A stretch of DNA of 6,223 nt, from assembly GCA_025356695.1 (NCBI GenBank), contig JANXSE010000417.1, positions 1 to 6,223 on the forward strand, read 5' to 3'. This document shows, piece after piece, positions 1 to 6,223 of the stretch; positions within the stretch are counted from its first letter, which is position 1; every line of letters begins with the position of its first letter. The translations under genes and the position numbers were made by a program. The stretch is from Betaproteobacteria bacterium. GTDB taxonomy: Bacteria > Pseudomonadota > Gammaproteobacteria > Burkholderiales > SG8-41. Below the pieces are notes generated by a model. It did no database searches. It worked only from the letters and a program-made list of their open reading frames with translations, and was not told where the DNA came from.

Positions 1-1902
1 CGAAACCACTTCAGTGATGCCGGTGTCGGCGTCAACCTCGACTTCGACAATGTGGCAGCCGTTGGGGAAGGTCGAGCCGAATTTGCCTTCGGCTTTGACG
101 GTGACGGTTTTTGTTTTCGCCAGTTCGGCAAGCTCGATGCAGCGCTTCGATTCGGTTGAGGTGAACGCGCCATTGGCGTATTCGATCTGCGACGGTTCGA
201 GTTTCAACTCAAGTGCGGCCAGCGCACGGCCTTCATCAATGAGCTTGTTCGCCGCCAGATGGCAGACGCTGCCGGCGCCTATCGTGCTGCGCGAGCCGCC
301 GGTATGGTTGCCCTGCAGGGTGCTGCCCGGCAGGCATTGCACAATCTGCACGCGTTCGAGCGGCAGGCCGAGCGCCTTGGCGACGATCTGGGCGAACGTC
401 GTTTCGTGGCTGTGGCCCTGCGACTTTGCCATGGTGTGCACGGTTACCAGGCCTTTGGCATCGAGCGAGATTTCGACTTCATCAGCGGGCGCATTGCCGG
501 CGCCGGTGTTTTCGATCACCGTCGAGATGCCAATGCCGCGCAGCTTCGCGCCGGATGCCGATTTTTTGCGGCGGCCTTCGAAGCCTTTCCAGTCACCGAG
601 TTTCAGCGCTTTGTCGAGCATGCCCGGCAGGTCGGCGATTTCATAAGTCGAACCGGTCGGCGTTTTGTACGGGAATGCGGCGGGCGGAATGAAGTTGCGG
701 CGGCGCAGTTCCGCCGGGTCGATTTTCATTTCGGCCGCTGCCGCGTTGACCAGACGTTCGACGATATAAGCGATATCGGGACGCCCGGCGCCGCGGTAGG
801 AACCGACCGGTGTCGCGTTAGTCAGCGCCGCGCGGTAAGTGCCGTAGAGCGCCGGAATCCGGTAGACGCCGGTCATGCAGGTCGTGGTGTTGCGGATGTG
901 GCCCATTGCGGCCGGCGACAGATAGGCGCCCATGTCGTTGATCCAGTCGAGCCGCATGCCGAGAAATTTGCCGTCGCGGTCGAGTGCGAGTTTACCGTCG
1001 ATAATGTTCGAGCGGCCGTGCGTGTCGGTGAGAAAACCCTCGACGCGCGTCGAGATCCACTTCACCGGTTTGCCGGTGGCCTTGGCCGCCATCATCAGCG
1101 CACAGTATTCCGGGTAGGCAACGGTGCGCTGGCCGAAGCCGCCGCCGACATCGCGCGATTCGAATATCATTTTGTCTTCGGGCACTTTCGTATACCCCGA
1201 CATCTGCTTGCGCAGCGTGGTGGTGCCCTGATTGCAGACGTTGAAGCGGTAGCTGTCGCTCGCTTTGTCGTACGCGACGAGACAGGCGCGCGGTTCCATT
1301 GGGCTGGGGGCGACGCGCGTGCTTTCGACCTTGAGGCTGGTGATATGCGCTGCTGCGGCGAACGCGGCCGCGACGGATTTTTCGTCGCCGGTCTCGGCTT
1401 CAAAGGCGAGATTGCCCGGCACATCGTCGTGCAGTTGCGAGGCGCCTGCAGCCAGTGCGTCTTCCGATAAGGCCACCGCTTGCAGATCGCGGTACTCGAC
1501 TGCCATCAGTTCGGCGGCATCCTGTGCTGCGGCGGCGCTGTCGGCCACGACGATTGCAATGGCTTCACCGACGAAACGCACCTTGCCTGCCGCCAGTACC
1601 GGCCGGTCGGGTGCGCGCGCGGTCATGCCGTTGCGCCCCGGGAAGGTCAGTGCGTGCGGTGCTTTGGTATAGCCGGCGCGCACGGCGTCTTCTCCCGTCA
1701 AGATCAGTTTGACGCCGGGAAACACGAGCGCCGCTTTGCTATCGAGCGAAATGATTTCGGCATGCGCGCGGTCGGCGCGCACGAAATGCGCATGCAGTTG
1801 GCCGGCGGCGTTCCAGTCGGCGGTGTACTTGCCGTGACCGGTGATGAGGCGGATGTCTTCGACCCGATTGCCGTGATGATGCGCTGACGCGTGCTTGTCC
1901 AC
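1..1902 (-). CDS. Xanthine dehydrogenase/CoxL-family molybdopterin-binding large subunit (C-terminus beyond the left edge)
   Basis: The reverse strand is open without a stop from 1902 to 1 (634 codons). It encodes the large, molybdenum-cofactor-binding subunit of a molybdenum hydroxylase, which normally works in the cytoplasm with an FAD subunit and a 2Fe-2S subunit; neither is in the window. Residues about 15-130 form the N-terminal hammerhead domain (RLITGHGKYTADW; VLAAGKVRFVGEAIAIVVA). Cofactor-domain motifs follow: PMEPR (201-205), NQGTTTLRK (224-232), VGGGFG (252-257), SYRGAGR (368-374), SQGHSHETTFAQ (494-505), GGSRST (535-540) and TFPNGCH (611-617). The 368-374 motif matches the 'form II' CoxL pattern (AYRGAGR), not the AYxCSFR of true CO dehydrogenase, so CO oxidation is not supported and an organic substrate is more likely. 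Relatives run to roughly 750-800 residues, so about 130-160 residues, including the catalytic glutamate region, are off-window. GTG at 1902 is chosen because AAGGAG lies 9 nt upstream. An in-frame ATG at 1965 has no good ribosome binding site and would add 21 residues unlike the family. Confidence 0.93.
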   Translation of the reverse strand, partial: MDKHASAHHHGNRVEDIRLITGHGKYTADWNAAGQLHAHFVRADRAHAEIISLDSKAALVFPGVKLILTGEDAVRAGYTKAPHALTFPGRNGMTARAPDRPVLAAGKVRFVGEAIAIVVADSAAAAQDAAELMAVEYRDLQAVALSEDALAAGASQLHDDVPGNLAFEAETGDEKSVAAAFAAAAHITSLKVESTRVAPSPMEPRACLVAYDKASDSYRFNVCNQGTTTLRKQMSGYTKVPEDKMIFESRDVGGGFGQRTVAYPEYCALMMAAKATGKPVKWISTRVEGFLTDTHGRSNIIDGKLALDRDGKFLGMRLDWINDMGAYLSPAAMGHIRNTTTCMTGVYRIPALYGTYRAALTNATPVGSYRGAGRPDIAYIVERLVNAAAAEMKIDPAELRRRNFIPPAAFPYKTPTGSTYEIADLPGMLDKALKLGDWKGFEGRRKKSASGAKLRGIGISTVIENTGAGNAPADEVEISLDAKGLVTVHTMAKSQGHSHETTFAQIVAKALGLPLERVQIVQCLPGSTLQGNHTGGSRSTIGAGSVCHLAANKLIDEGRALAALELKLEPSQIEYANGAFTSTESKRCIELAELAKTKTVTVKAEGKFGSTFPNGCHIVEVEVDADTGITEVVS

Positions 1903-1911
1903 GTGTGATGA

Positions 1912-1917
1912 CTCCTT
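1912..1917 (-). promoter_or_regulatory. Ribosome binding site of the CoxL-like gene
   Basis: AAGGAG on the minus strand stands 9 nt before the GTG at 1902-1900. It decides the start in favour of GTG over the in-frame upstream ATG at 1965-1963, which lacks a comparable site. Confidence 0.7.
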
Positions 1918-1979
1918 CTTGGAATAGAGCGATGTTAAACCGCGCGTGCGTCGCGTGCCAGTCATTCTGCAGTTCGCAA

Positions 1980-2008
1980 TTGCCGGCGCGGGCCGGCGGC
2001 AGTATGAT
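1980..2008 (+). promoter_or_regulatory. Probable sigma70 promoter of the VOC gene
   Basis: TTGCCG (1980-1985, 4 of 6 to TTGACA) and TATGAT (2003-2008, 5 of 6 to TATAAT) are separated by exactly 17 nt. Transcription would begin near 2015, giving a leader of about 30 nt before the ATG at 2046. Two copies of the palindrome GCCGGC (1982-1987 and 1992-1997) lie over the -35 box and spacer, 10 bp apart, so a regulator could bind here. This is inferred from consensus matching only. Confidence 0.5.
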
Positions 2009-2045
2009 TTCCGCTCACAACGGCAGAAAGCCGGGGGCAAACATC

Positions 2046-2477
2046 ATGAAGATTACCGGACTCGATCACTACAACATCGCAGTCGCCGACCTCGATCGCG
2101 CGCGCCGTTTTTATACGCAGGTGGTCGGCTTTCGCGATGGCGATCGTCCGCCGTTCGGCAAACCGGGCGCCTGGATGTATATAGGTGATCACGCCATTCT
2201 GCACATCGGCACCACGCGCGTGCCGGCGACCAGAGGCAAATCCGATTCCTTCGACCATGTGGCGTTCCGCGCGGCGGGGCTCGACGAGATTCGCGCGCGT
2301 CTGGAAGACAACAAGATCAAGTTCGACGAATTCGCGGTGCCGGCGCGCAACATGCACCAGATATTTTTCCGCGATCCGGACGGCAACGAAATCGAACTGC
2401 TGTTTTTCGGCGACGACGCGCTGAAAGCAAAAAAAGAGGGCGTGAAGATCGATTCGTCGATGGTGAACCGCGCCTGA
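2046..2477 (+). CDS. VOC (glyoxalase/bleomycin resistance/dioxygenase fold) family protein
   Basis: The product is a 143-residue cytoplasmic metalloenzyme of the vicinal oxygen chelate superfamily, whose members include glyoxalase I, extradiol dioxygenases, epimerases and fosfomycin-resistance proteins. Two beta-alpha-beta-beta-beta modules are visible. The first begins LDHYNIAVADLDRARRFY (6-23) and includes GAWMYIGDHAILHIG (41-55). The second begins FDHVAFRAAGLDEIRARL (69-86) and ends FFRDPDGNEIELLFF (107-121). His8, His71 and Glu117 sit at the usual metal-ligand positions; His49 or His53 may complete the site. The length is normal for a single-domain VOC protein. The ATG at 2046 is chosen because homology begins there and the proposed promoter would lie inside any longer reading; its ribosome binding site is weak (GGGGG, 8 nt upstream). 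The last 20 or so residues are a charged tail. The gene is divergent from the CoxL-like gene. The fold is certain but the substrate is not readable. Confidence 0.93.
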   Translation: MKITGLDHYNIAVADLDRARRFYTQVVGFRDGDRPPFGKPGAWMYIGDHAILHIGTTRVPATRGKSDSFDHVAFRAAGLDEIRARLEDNKIKFDEFAVPARNMHQIFFRDPDGNEIELLFFGDDALKAKKEGVKIDSSMVNRA

Positions 2478-2478
2478 A

Positions 2479-2561
2479 GTGGCGCAGGCGCCTCGCCTGC
2501 GTCAAAACACGATGGCATTCCGATGCGTTGGTGCTTCGCGCAGGCGAGGGGTCTGCGCCAC
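2479..2561. repeat. Inverted pair of near-identical 22-nt units between convergent genes
   Basis: The unit at 2480-2501 recurs in inverted orientation at 2539-2560 with 20 of 22 positions identical; a further G-C pair (2479/2561) extends it. The pair could fold into a stem of about 23 bp with a 37-nt loop. Each unit is also partly self-complementary: 2483-2490 pairs with 2494-2501 (8 bp, 3-nt loop CCT), and 2538-2543 pairs with 2553-2558 (6 bp, 9-nt loop). It lies just after the VOC stop codon and before the end of the convergent flavoprotein gene, so it could end transcription from both sides. No T-tract follows on either strand, which argues against a classical intrinsic terminator and leaves a REP-like dispersed intergenic repeat as the alternative. 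The remaining bases to 2603 show nothing further. Confidence 0.75.
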
Positions 2562-2603
2562 AACTGCGAACCAACTCGATCACGCCACGGCGCAATCGGG
2601 AGA

Positions 2604-3812
2604 TTAGAGCGTTGGGCTTTTGAACTCGCCGCCCGCCGCTACGAGTCCCCACTGCGTCATCTGCATGTCGATGCTGAAGTGGATGTGTGCGCCGGCGGCG
2701 CGCGCGTCACGAAAAATGCGCTCAAGCGGGCTTTTCTGATAAATGCCGTTGGCGCCGGCCATTTCCTGCAAAAGATCGATCGCTTCCATCGACAGCTTCA
2801 CCGCGAAGGCGGCATTGCGTTTGTAGCGCAGTTTTTCTTCGCTGCCGATCGCGCGGCCGGTGATGGTTGCCGCTTCGGCTTCGATGCAATCGCTGCGAAG
2901 AACGAGCCGCGCGGCGTCGATTTTGGCGCCGGCCATGCCGATGCGCATTTGCACCGTCTGGAAATCGCGCATCTTCGCACCTTGCACGGTGCTGCGCGAT
3001 TTGATCCAGTCGAGTGTTGCATCGAGCGCGCCCTGCGCATTGCCGACGACACAACTGCCGAGCGCGTGGCCGCCGACCGCTGACGTCGGGATCACGTACA
3101 TCGGATTCGGATTTTCGGCTGCGCCCGCGTAAGCATGACCGGGCAGACCGGTCGCCATCGACTGCAAGCGGTATTGCGGCACGAACAGATTTTCAACCTT
3201 GACCGTGCAACTGCCGGTGCCGCGCATGCCCATGGTCTGCCAGTCGTCGATGATCTGGTATTCGTTTTTGCGCAGCAGGCATTGCACCCAGTCGATCGAT
3301 TTTGCGCCTGCATCATCCATTACCATGCAGGCCAGCATGTTCCATGTTGAATCGGTGACTGCCGAGCAGAAATTCCAGGTGCCCGACAACATCAGCCCGC
3401 CATCGACCTTTTTTCCGCGGCCTTGCGGATAGGCGATGCCGGCGGCGATCAGCGCGTCGGGGTTTTCGTTCCACACTTCGTCCTGCGCCTGTTTGCTGAA
3501 CAGTGCCAGTGTGCGGTGATGCGAGGCGAGGTTGGCAACGTTCCACGCCGTCGAGCAGTCGCCGCGGCCGAGCATTTCCGGGATTTCAACCCAGGATGCG
3601 AAGTCGAGTTCCATGCCGCCGCGCGATTTCGGCTGCAGAAAGCGGAAAAGTCCCGTGCGGTGCAGCGCGTCGCGCACCGCCGGTGCCAGATGACGCTCGG
3701 CTTCTGCGGTGGCGGCGTGTTCACGCAGCAGTGGAATCAGTTCGGCGGCGCGTTTGACCGCTTCCTCGCGCGTGACCTTCGCGAAGCCGGTAGAATTGTC
3801 GGGAGCATTCAT
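2604..3812 (-). CDS. Acyl-CoA dehydrogenase-fold flavoprotein, probably a flavin-dependent monooxygenase oxygenase component
   Basis: The product has 402 residues, a normal length for this fold. An N-terminal helical domain spans about 15-130 (LIPLLREHAATAEAERHLAP; GLFRFLQPKSRGGMELD; GRGDCSTAWNVANLASHH). A central beta domain spans about 135-235 (LSGTWNFCSAV 142-152; DDWQTMGMRGTGSCTV 189-204). A C-terminal helical domain spans about 245-385 (LLQEMAGANGIYQKSPLERI; FRDARAAGAHIHFS 367-380). The GTWNFCSA and MRGTGS patterns, and a histidine-bearing RDxRAAGAHIH segment where true acyl-CoA dehydrogenases differ, resemble the HsaA/HpaB-C2/DszC-like oxygenases. These hydroxylate or cleave substrates using reduced flavin from a separate reductase, which is not in the window. 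A plain acyl-CoA dehydrogenase is the alternative. There is no signal peptide or membrane segment. ATG 3812 is the natural start, although the upstream purines are a weak ribosome binding site. The gene is divergent from the aminotransferase and convergent with the VOC gene. Family confident, reaction inferred. Confidence 0.9.
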   Translation of the reverse strand: MNAPDNSTGFAKVTREEAVKRAAELIPLLREHAATAEAERHLAPAVRDALHRTGLFRFLQPKSRGGMELDFASWVEIPEMLGRGDCSTAWNVANLASHHRTLALFSKQAQDEVWNENPDALIAAGIAYPQGRGKKVDGGLMLSGTWNFCSAVTDSTWNMLACMVMDDAGAKSIDWVQCLLRKNEYQIIDDWQTMGMRGTGSCTVKVENLFVPQYRLQSMATGLPGHAYAGAAENPNPMYVIPTSAVGGHALGSCVVGNAQGALDATLDWIKSRSTVQGAKMRDFQTVQMRIGMAGAKIDAARLVLRSDCIEAEAATITGRAIGSEEKLRYKRNAAFAVKLSMEAIDLLQEMAGANGIYQKSPLERIFRDARAAGAHIHFSIDMQMTQWGLVAAGGEFKSPTL

Positions 3813-3882
3813 GTAGTTTCGTCTTCGGCAGATTGCGTTTGATGAAAGCGGGCTGCGGCAGAAAGCCCATCACTCGTCACTG

Positions 3883-3890
3883 ATTATAAG
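3883..3890. promoter_or_regulatory. AT-rich core of a divergent promoter region with -10-like sequences on both strands
   Basis: The minus strand reads a perfect TATAAT (3888-3883) directed toward the flavoprotein gene, and the plus strand reads TATAAG (3885-3890) directed toward the aminotransferase. They overlap in one AT-rich island within the otherwise GC-rich 126-nt spacer 3813-3938. No convincing -35 box was found at 16-18 nt on either side, so this is only a plausible site; if used, the two directions would compete. A small inverted repeat, GGGCT (3850-3854) with AGCCC (3864-3868), lies beside it. Confidence 0.3.
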
Positions 3891-3922
3891 TTATTTGCAC
3901 GGCGCGCAGACGCCGTGGCATT

Positions 3923-3929
3923 GGAGGAG
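3923..3929 (+). promoter_or_regulatory. Strong ribosome binding site of the aminotransferase gene
   Basis: GGAGGAG lies 9 nt before the ATG at 3939. It shows that translation starts there and not at the in-frame GTG at 3915, which would place this site inside the coding region. Confidence 0.75.
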
Positions 3930-3938
3930 TCGGGCAGC

Positions 3939-5096
3939 ATGCGGCATATCGCAAAATACGTAATGGACACCTCGGGCGGCGAGCGTGCCAAATTCATGAC
4001 TGCGAAAACACCGGCCGGTTTGATCCGCCTCGATTCAGGCAGCCCTTCATTCGCAACGCCTCAACACATCGTCGAAGCGGTCAAACAGGCCATCGATGAC
4101 GGCCATACCGGTTACATCCTTGAGAAAGGCGTGATGCCGCTGCTCGAAGCGATCTGCGAATCGATCGCGGCAGAAACCAGCGCTACCTATGCGCCCAGCC
4201 AGGTGTTGATAACCAATGGGTCGAGTTCGGGCATTTACACGGTGATGAGCTGCTTTCTCGATCCGGGCGACGAAGTCATCGTGTTTGATCCGAGTTATTC
4301 GCTGTATCCGCATGTCGCGAAGCAAATCGGCGCGGTGCCGGTGCCGGTGCGGCACAAAACCGATTACCAGCTCGATATCGACGCGGTGCGCGCAGCGATC
4401 ACACCGCGTACGCGGCTGGTCATGCTGAACAATCCGAACAATCCGACCGGCATCGTCTATCGCGAAGCCGATGTCGCTGCACTGCTTGATCTGTGCGCCG
4501 AAAAAGATCTGCTGCTGGCGTCTGACGAAGCGTATTCGAAACTCATGCAACCGGGGCAGGTGCATGTGCCGGTACTCAAGTATCACCAGCATCGCGAGCG
4601 CATGATATTGCTCGGTACGTTTTCAAAAACCTATGCGATGACCGGCTGGCGGCTCGGCTACGTAGTGGCGCCGCCCGATCTGATCGATTACCTCTACGGC
4701 ATACATCGTTCCATCAACGGCCCGATCTGCAATTTCGTGCAACGCGCCGGTATTGCCGCCTTGCGCGGGCCGCAGGATTGCATCGCCGAATTCAATCAGG
4801 AGTATTACAAACGCGCTGCCCTCATGCACAAACTTGCGCGCGCGATTCCCGGTCTGCATCCGGCGGCGCCGCAGGGCGCTTTCTATATGTGGACGCGCTT
4901 CGATCTGCCACTGTCGGCGCGCGAGCTTAAGGCACGCCTGTTCGAGCGCAGTGTTGCCGTGCGCAGCGGTTCCGAATACGGCGTTGGCGGCGAAAAACAT
5001 CTGCGCATCAGTTATTCTGTGAGTGAAGCGACGATCGAAAAGGGCATGGCGGTGATAGCCGATGTCGTGCGCGAACTGAAAAAGGAAGCGGCATGA
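3939..5096 (+). CDS. Pyridoxal phosphate-dependent aminotransferase, class I/II
   Basis: The product is a 385-residue cytoplasmic enzyme of PLP fold type I, aspartate aminotransferase superfamily, moving amino groups between an amino acid and a 2-oxo acid. Visible landmarks, numbered from ATG 3939, are: substrate-side motif DSGSPSF (32-38); phosphate-binding NGSSSGIY (93-100); NNPNNPTG (164-171) with the Asn168 that contacts the cofactor ring; SDEAYS (195-200) with Asp196 and Tyr199; the Schiff-base lysine Lys230 in [16 protein letters not shown] (226-241); and HLRISYS (354-360) with Arg356, the carboxylate-binding arginine. All key residues are present, so it should be active. The donor and acceptor cannot be read from these motifs; broad-specificity or catabolic aminotransferases of the same subgroup are the nearest match. 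The start is fixed by GGAGGAG 9 nt upstream. It overlaps the following threonine aldolase gene by 4 nt, so the two are probably cotranscribed and translationally coupled. The flavoprotein gene is divergent from it across a 126-nt spacer. Confidence 0.95.
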   Translation: MRHIAKYVMDTSGGERAKFMTAKTPAGLIRLDSGSPSFATPQHIVEAVKQAIDDGHTGYILEKGVMPLLEAICESIAAETSATYAPSQVLITNGSSSGIYTVMSCFLDPGDEVIVFDPSYSLYPHVAKQIGAVPVPVRHKTDYQLDIDAVRAAITPRTRLVMLNNPNNPTGIVYREADVAALLDLCAEKDLLLASDEAYSKLMQPGQVHVPVLKYHQHRERMILLGTFSKTYAMTGWRLGYVVAPPDLIDYLYGIHRSINGPICNFVQRAGIAALRGPQDCIAEFNQEYYKRAALMHKLARAIPGLHPAAPQGAFYMWTRFDLPLSARELKARLFERSVAVRSGSEYGVGGEKHLRISYSVSEATIEKGMAVIADVVRELKKEAA

Positions 5097-6130
5097 GTGA
5101 ACGCCTGATCGACATGCGCAGCGACACGGTGACGCGGCCGACTGCGGCGATGCGCGAGGCCATGTTCAAGGCCGAAGTCGGCGACGACGTAATGGGCGAG
5201 GACCCGACGGTCAACGCCTTACAGGAACGCGCCGCTGCATTGTTCGGCAAGGAGGCCGCGCTGTTTGTTGCGTCGGGCACGCAGGCCAACCAGATTTCGA
5301 TCAAGGCCTACACCCAGCCCGGCGACGAAGTCATCGCCGATGCGATCTGCCATCCGGTGCGCAGCGAGCTCGGTGCGAGCGCCCTGATCTCCGGCGTGCA
5401 GGTGGCGATGATAGCGACCGAGCGTGGCGTTTATACGCGCGAACAGGCGGCGGCGCTGATCCGTTCGAGCAACTGGATGCAGCCAAAGAGCGCGCTGCTA
5501 TGGGTTGAGAATACGCACAACGCCGGTGGCGGCACGGTGTTTCCGCTGGCGGCACTCGATGATCTGCGTGCGTTGTCGCAGGAGCGCGGCATGCCTCTGC
5601 ACATCGACGGCGCGCGTATTTTCAACGCCGTGGTTGCTTCCGGCATCAAACCTGCGGAATGGGGCAAACGCTGCGATTCGATTTCATTTTGTCTGTCGAA
5701 GGGGCTCGGTTGTCCGGTCGGCTCGATGCTGATGGGCAGCAAGGACTTCATTGCGCGTGCGCGCCGCCTGCGTCAGATCTACGGCGGCGGCTGGCGTCAG
5801 GCCGGAATACTGGCCGCGGCGGGGCTTTATGCGCTCGATCATCATGTCGAACGTTTGGCCGAGGATCACGCCAACGCGAAGTTGTTCGCCAAACTGGTTT
5901 CTGCAATCGAAGGCCTGCGCCTGGTGTATGACGATACGCAAACCAATCTGGTTTTTCTCGACGTCGCGCCGTCGGGGTTTACGGCGGAAGAGGTCAACCA
6001 GCGTCTGCGTCAGCGTGGTATCGCGCTGGCCATGCGTGGCGGCACCACCTTCCGCGCGGTGACGCATATCGATGTGACGCGCCTGGATGTCGAGCGCGTG
6101 GCGGCGGTTCTGAAAAAAGCGCTCGCCTGA
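5093..6130 (+). CDS. ltaE: Low-specificity L-threonine aldolase
   Basis: The product is 345 residues, close to E. coli LtaE in length, and is a cytoplasmic PLP fold type I enzyme. The family splits L-threonine, L-allo-threonine or related beta-hydroxy amino acids into glycine and an aldehyde. Motifs in order: [15 protein letters not shown] (6-20); [15 protein letters not shown] (30-44); [15 protein letters not shown] (53-67) for phosphate binding; His87, the expected ring-stacking histidine; ENTHN (139-143) with His142; [15 protein letters not shown] (170-184) with Asp172 and Arg175; the Schiff-base lysine Lys203 in [13 protein letters not shown] (199-211); [18 protein letters not shown] (231-248); and [10 protein letters not shown] (320-329) with the substrate arginine. 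All expected catalytic residues are present. The ATG overlaps the upstream TGA (ATGA), and AAAGGA lies 6 nt before it inside the aminotransferase gene, so coupling is likely. Its true substrate may be a beta-hydroxy amino acid other than threonine. The gene symbol is given by family resemblance. Confidence 0.95.
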   Translation: MSERLIDMRSDTVTRPTAAMREAMFKAEVGDDVMGEDPTVNALQERAAALFGKEAALFVASGTQANQISIKAYTQPGDEVIADAICHPVRSELGASALISGVQVAMIATERGVYTREQAAALIRSSNWMQPKSALLWVENTHNAGGGTVFPLAALDDLRALSQERGMPLHIDGARIFNAVVASGIKPAEWGKRCDSISFCLSKGLGCPVGSMLMGSKDFIARARRLRQIYGGGWRQAGILAAAGLYALDHHVERLAEDHANAKLFAKLVSAIEGLRLVYDDTQTNLVFLDVAPSGFTAEEVNQRLRQRGIALAMRGGTTFRAVTHIDVTRLDVERVAAVLKKALA

Positions 6131-6173
6131 ATTATTTCCGGCAATTCAATCAACCAACGATTCGGGACCACCA

Positions 6174-6223
6174 ATGAATCTCACGAAAATAAAAAGCGGC
6201 ATCGCCGTGCTCGCGTTATGTGC
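6174..6223 (+). CDS. Start of a probable exported protein (C-terminus beyond the right edge)
   Basis: Only 16 codons are present: MNLTKIKSGIAVLALC and an unfinished codon. Two lysines followed by a run of small and hydrophobic residues look like the beginning of a Sec signal peptide; the Cys16 could be within a lipoprotein signal, but too little is seen to decide. The ATG has a weak GGGA about 6 nt upstream. It starts 43 nt after the threonine aldolase stop, on the same strand, with no hairpin terminator between, so it may belong to the same operon. In betaproteobacteria a periplasmic solute-binding protein (for example of the tripartite tricarboxylate type) often follows catabolic genes like these; this is context guesswork only. 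Confidence 0.55.
   Translation, partial: MNLTKIKSGIAVLALC

Noticed and set aside
259..1470. A 403-codon open frame on the plus strand lying opposite the CoxL-like gene
   Set aside because: Its translation has no recognisable domain and is rich in R, A, G and H as expected from the complement of a GC-rich gene. The minus strand across the same bases encodes a complete set of molybdenum hydroxylase motifs, so this is an antisense shadow.
1903..1965. An in-frame ATG at 1965 as start of the CoxL-like gene, and a weak CTGGCA-18-TAACAT minus-strand promoter
   Set aside because: The ATG lacks a ribosome binding site while the GTG at 1902 has AAGGAG at 9 nt. The promoter boxes are only 4 of 6 each with an 18-nt spacer, too weak to list.
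1905..2045. An N-terminal extension of 47 codons for the VOC gene, starting at the ATG at 1905
   Set aside because: The extra residues do not resemble the family, and the stretch contains the likely promoter. Family similarity begins exactly at ATG 2046.
2429..2435. A seven-A run in the VOC gene that resembles a slippery frameshift site
   Set aside because: It lies near the end of the gene, in a lysine-rich tail, with no evident stimulatory structure directly after it; normal reading gives a complete family-length protein.
3850..3868. A small inverted repeat GGGCT/AGCCC in the divergent spacer as an operator
   Set aside because: Only 5 bp per arm with a 9-nt gap, which is expected by chance in such sequence; mentioned with the promoter region but not claimed as a site.
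4047..4592. A 181-codon open frame on the minus strand opposite the aminotransferase
   Set aside because: It overlaps the strongly conserved plus-strand enzyme throughout and has no domain-like features; it is a complement of GC-rich codons.

Overview
The window looks like a chromosomal stretch of a GC-rich (about 60% by eye) proteobacterium. Gene content, codon choice and the strong purine-rich ribosome binding sites fit a metabolically versatile betaproteobacterium (Burkholderiales-like). That placement is inference, because there is no rRNA or tRNA to anchor it. No tRNA, rRNA, CRISPR array, transposase or phage gene was seen.

Layout from left to right: (1) positions 1-1902, minus strand, hold the N-terminal 634 residues of a xanthine dehydrogenase/CoxL-family molybdenum hydroxylase large subunit; its C-terminus lies beyond the left edge. 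(2) A 143-nt divergent spacer carries a good sigma70-type promoter reading right. (3) Positions 2046-2477, plus strand, encode a small VOC (glyoxalase/dioxygenase fold) metalloenzyme. (4) The convergent spacer 2478-2603 carries two nearly identical 22-nt units in inverted orientation. (5) Positions 2604-3812, minus strand, encode an acyl-CoA dehydrogenase-fold flavoprotein, probably of the flavin-dependent monooxygenase type. (6) A 126-nt divergent spacer contains an AT-rich core with -10-like sequences on both strands. (7) Positions 3939-5096 and 5093-6130, plus strand, encode a fold-type I PLP aminotransferase and a low-specificity threonine aldolase, overlapping by 4 nt (ATGA). (8) From 6174 to the right edge lies the start of a gene whose first residues look like a signal peptide.

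The right-hand part reads as an operon (aminotransferase, threonine aldolase, then possibly the exported protein) handling amino acids or beta-hydroxy amino acids, with a divergently transcribed flavoprotein. The left half holds a molybdenum hydroxylase and a VOC protein. Together these are typical accessory catabolic functions, but no substrate can be read from the sequence.

No clearly new system is visible. The points most worth a second look are the inverted repeat pair at 2479-2561, the altered GQGH-type cofactor motif in the CoxL-like protein, and the coupled aminotransferase/aldolase pair beside a probable flavin monooxygenase.
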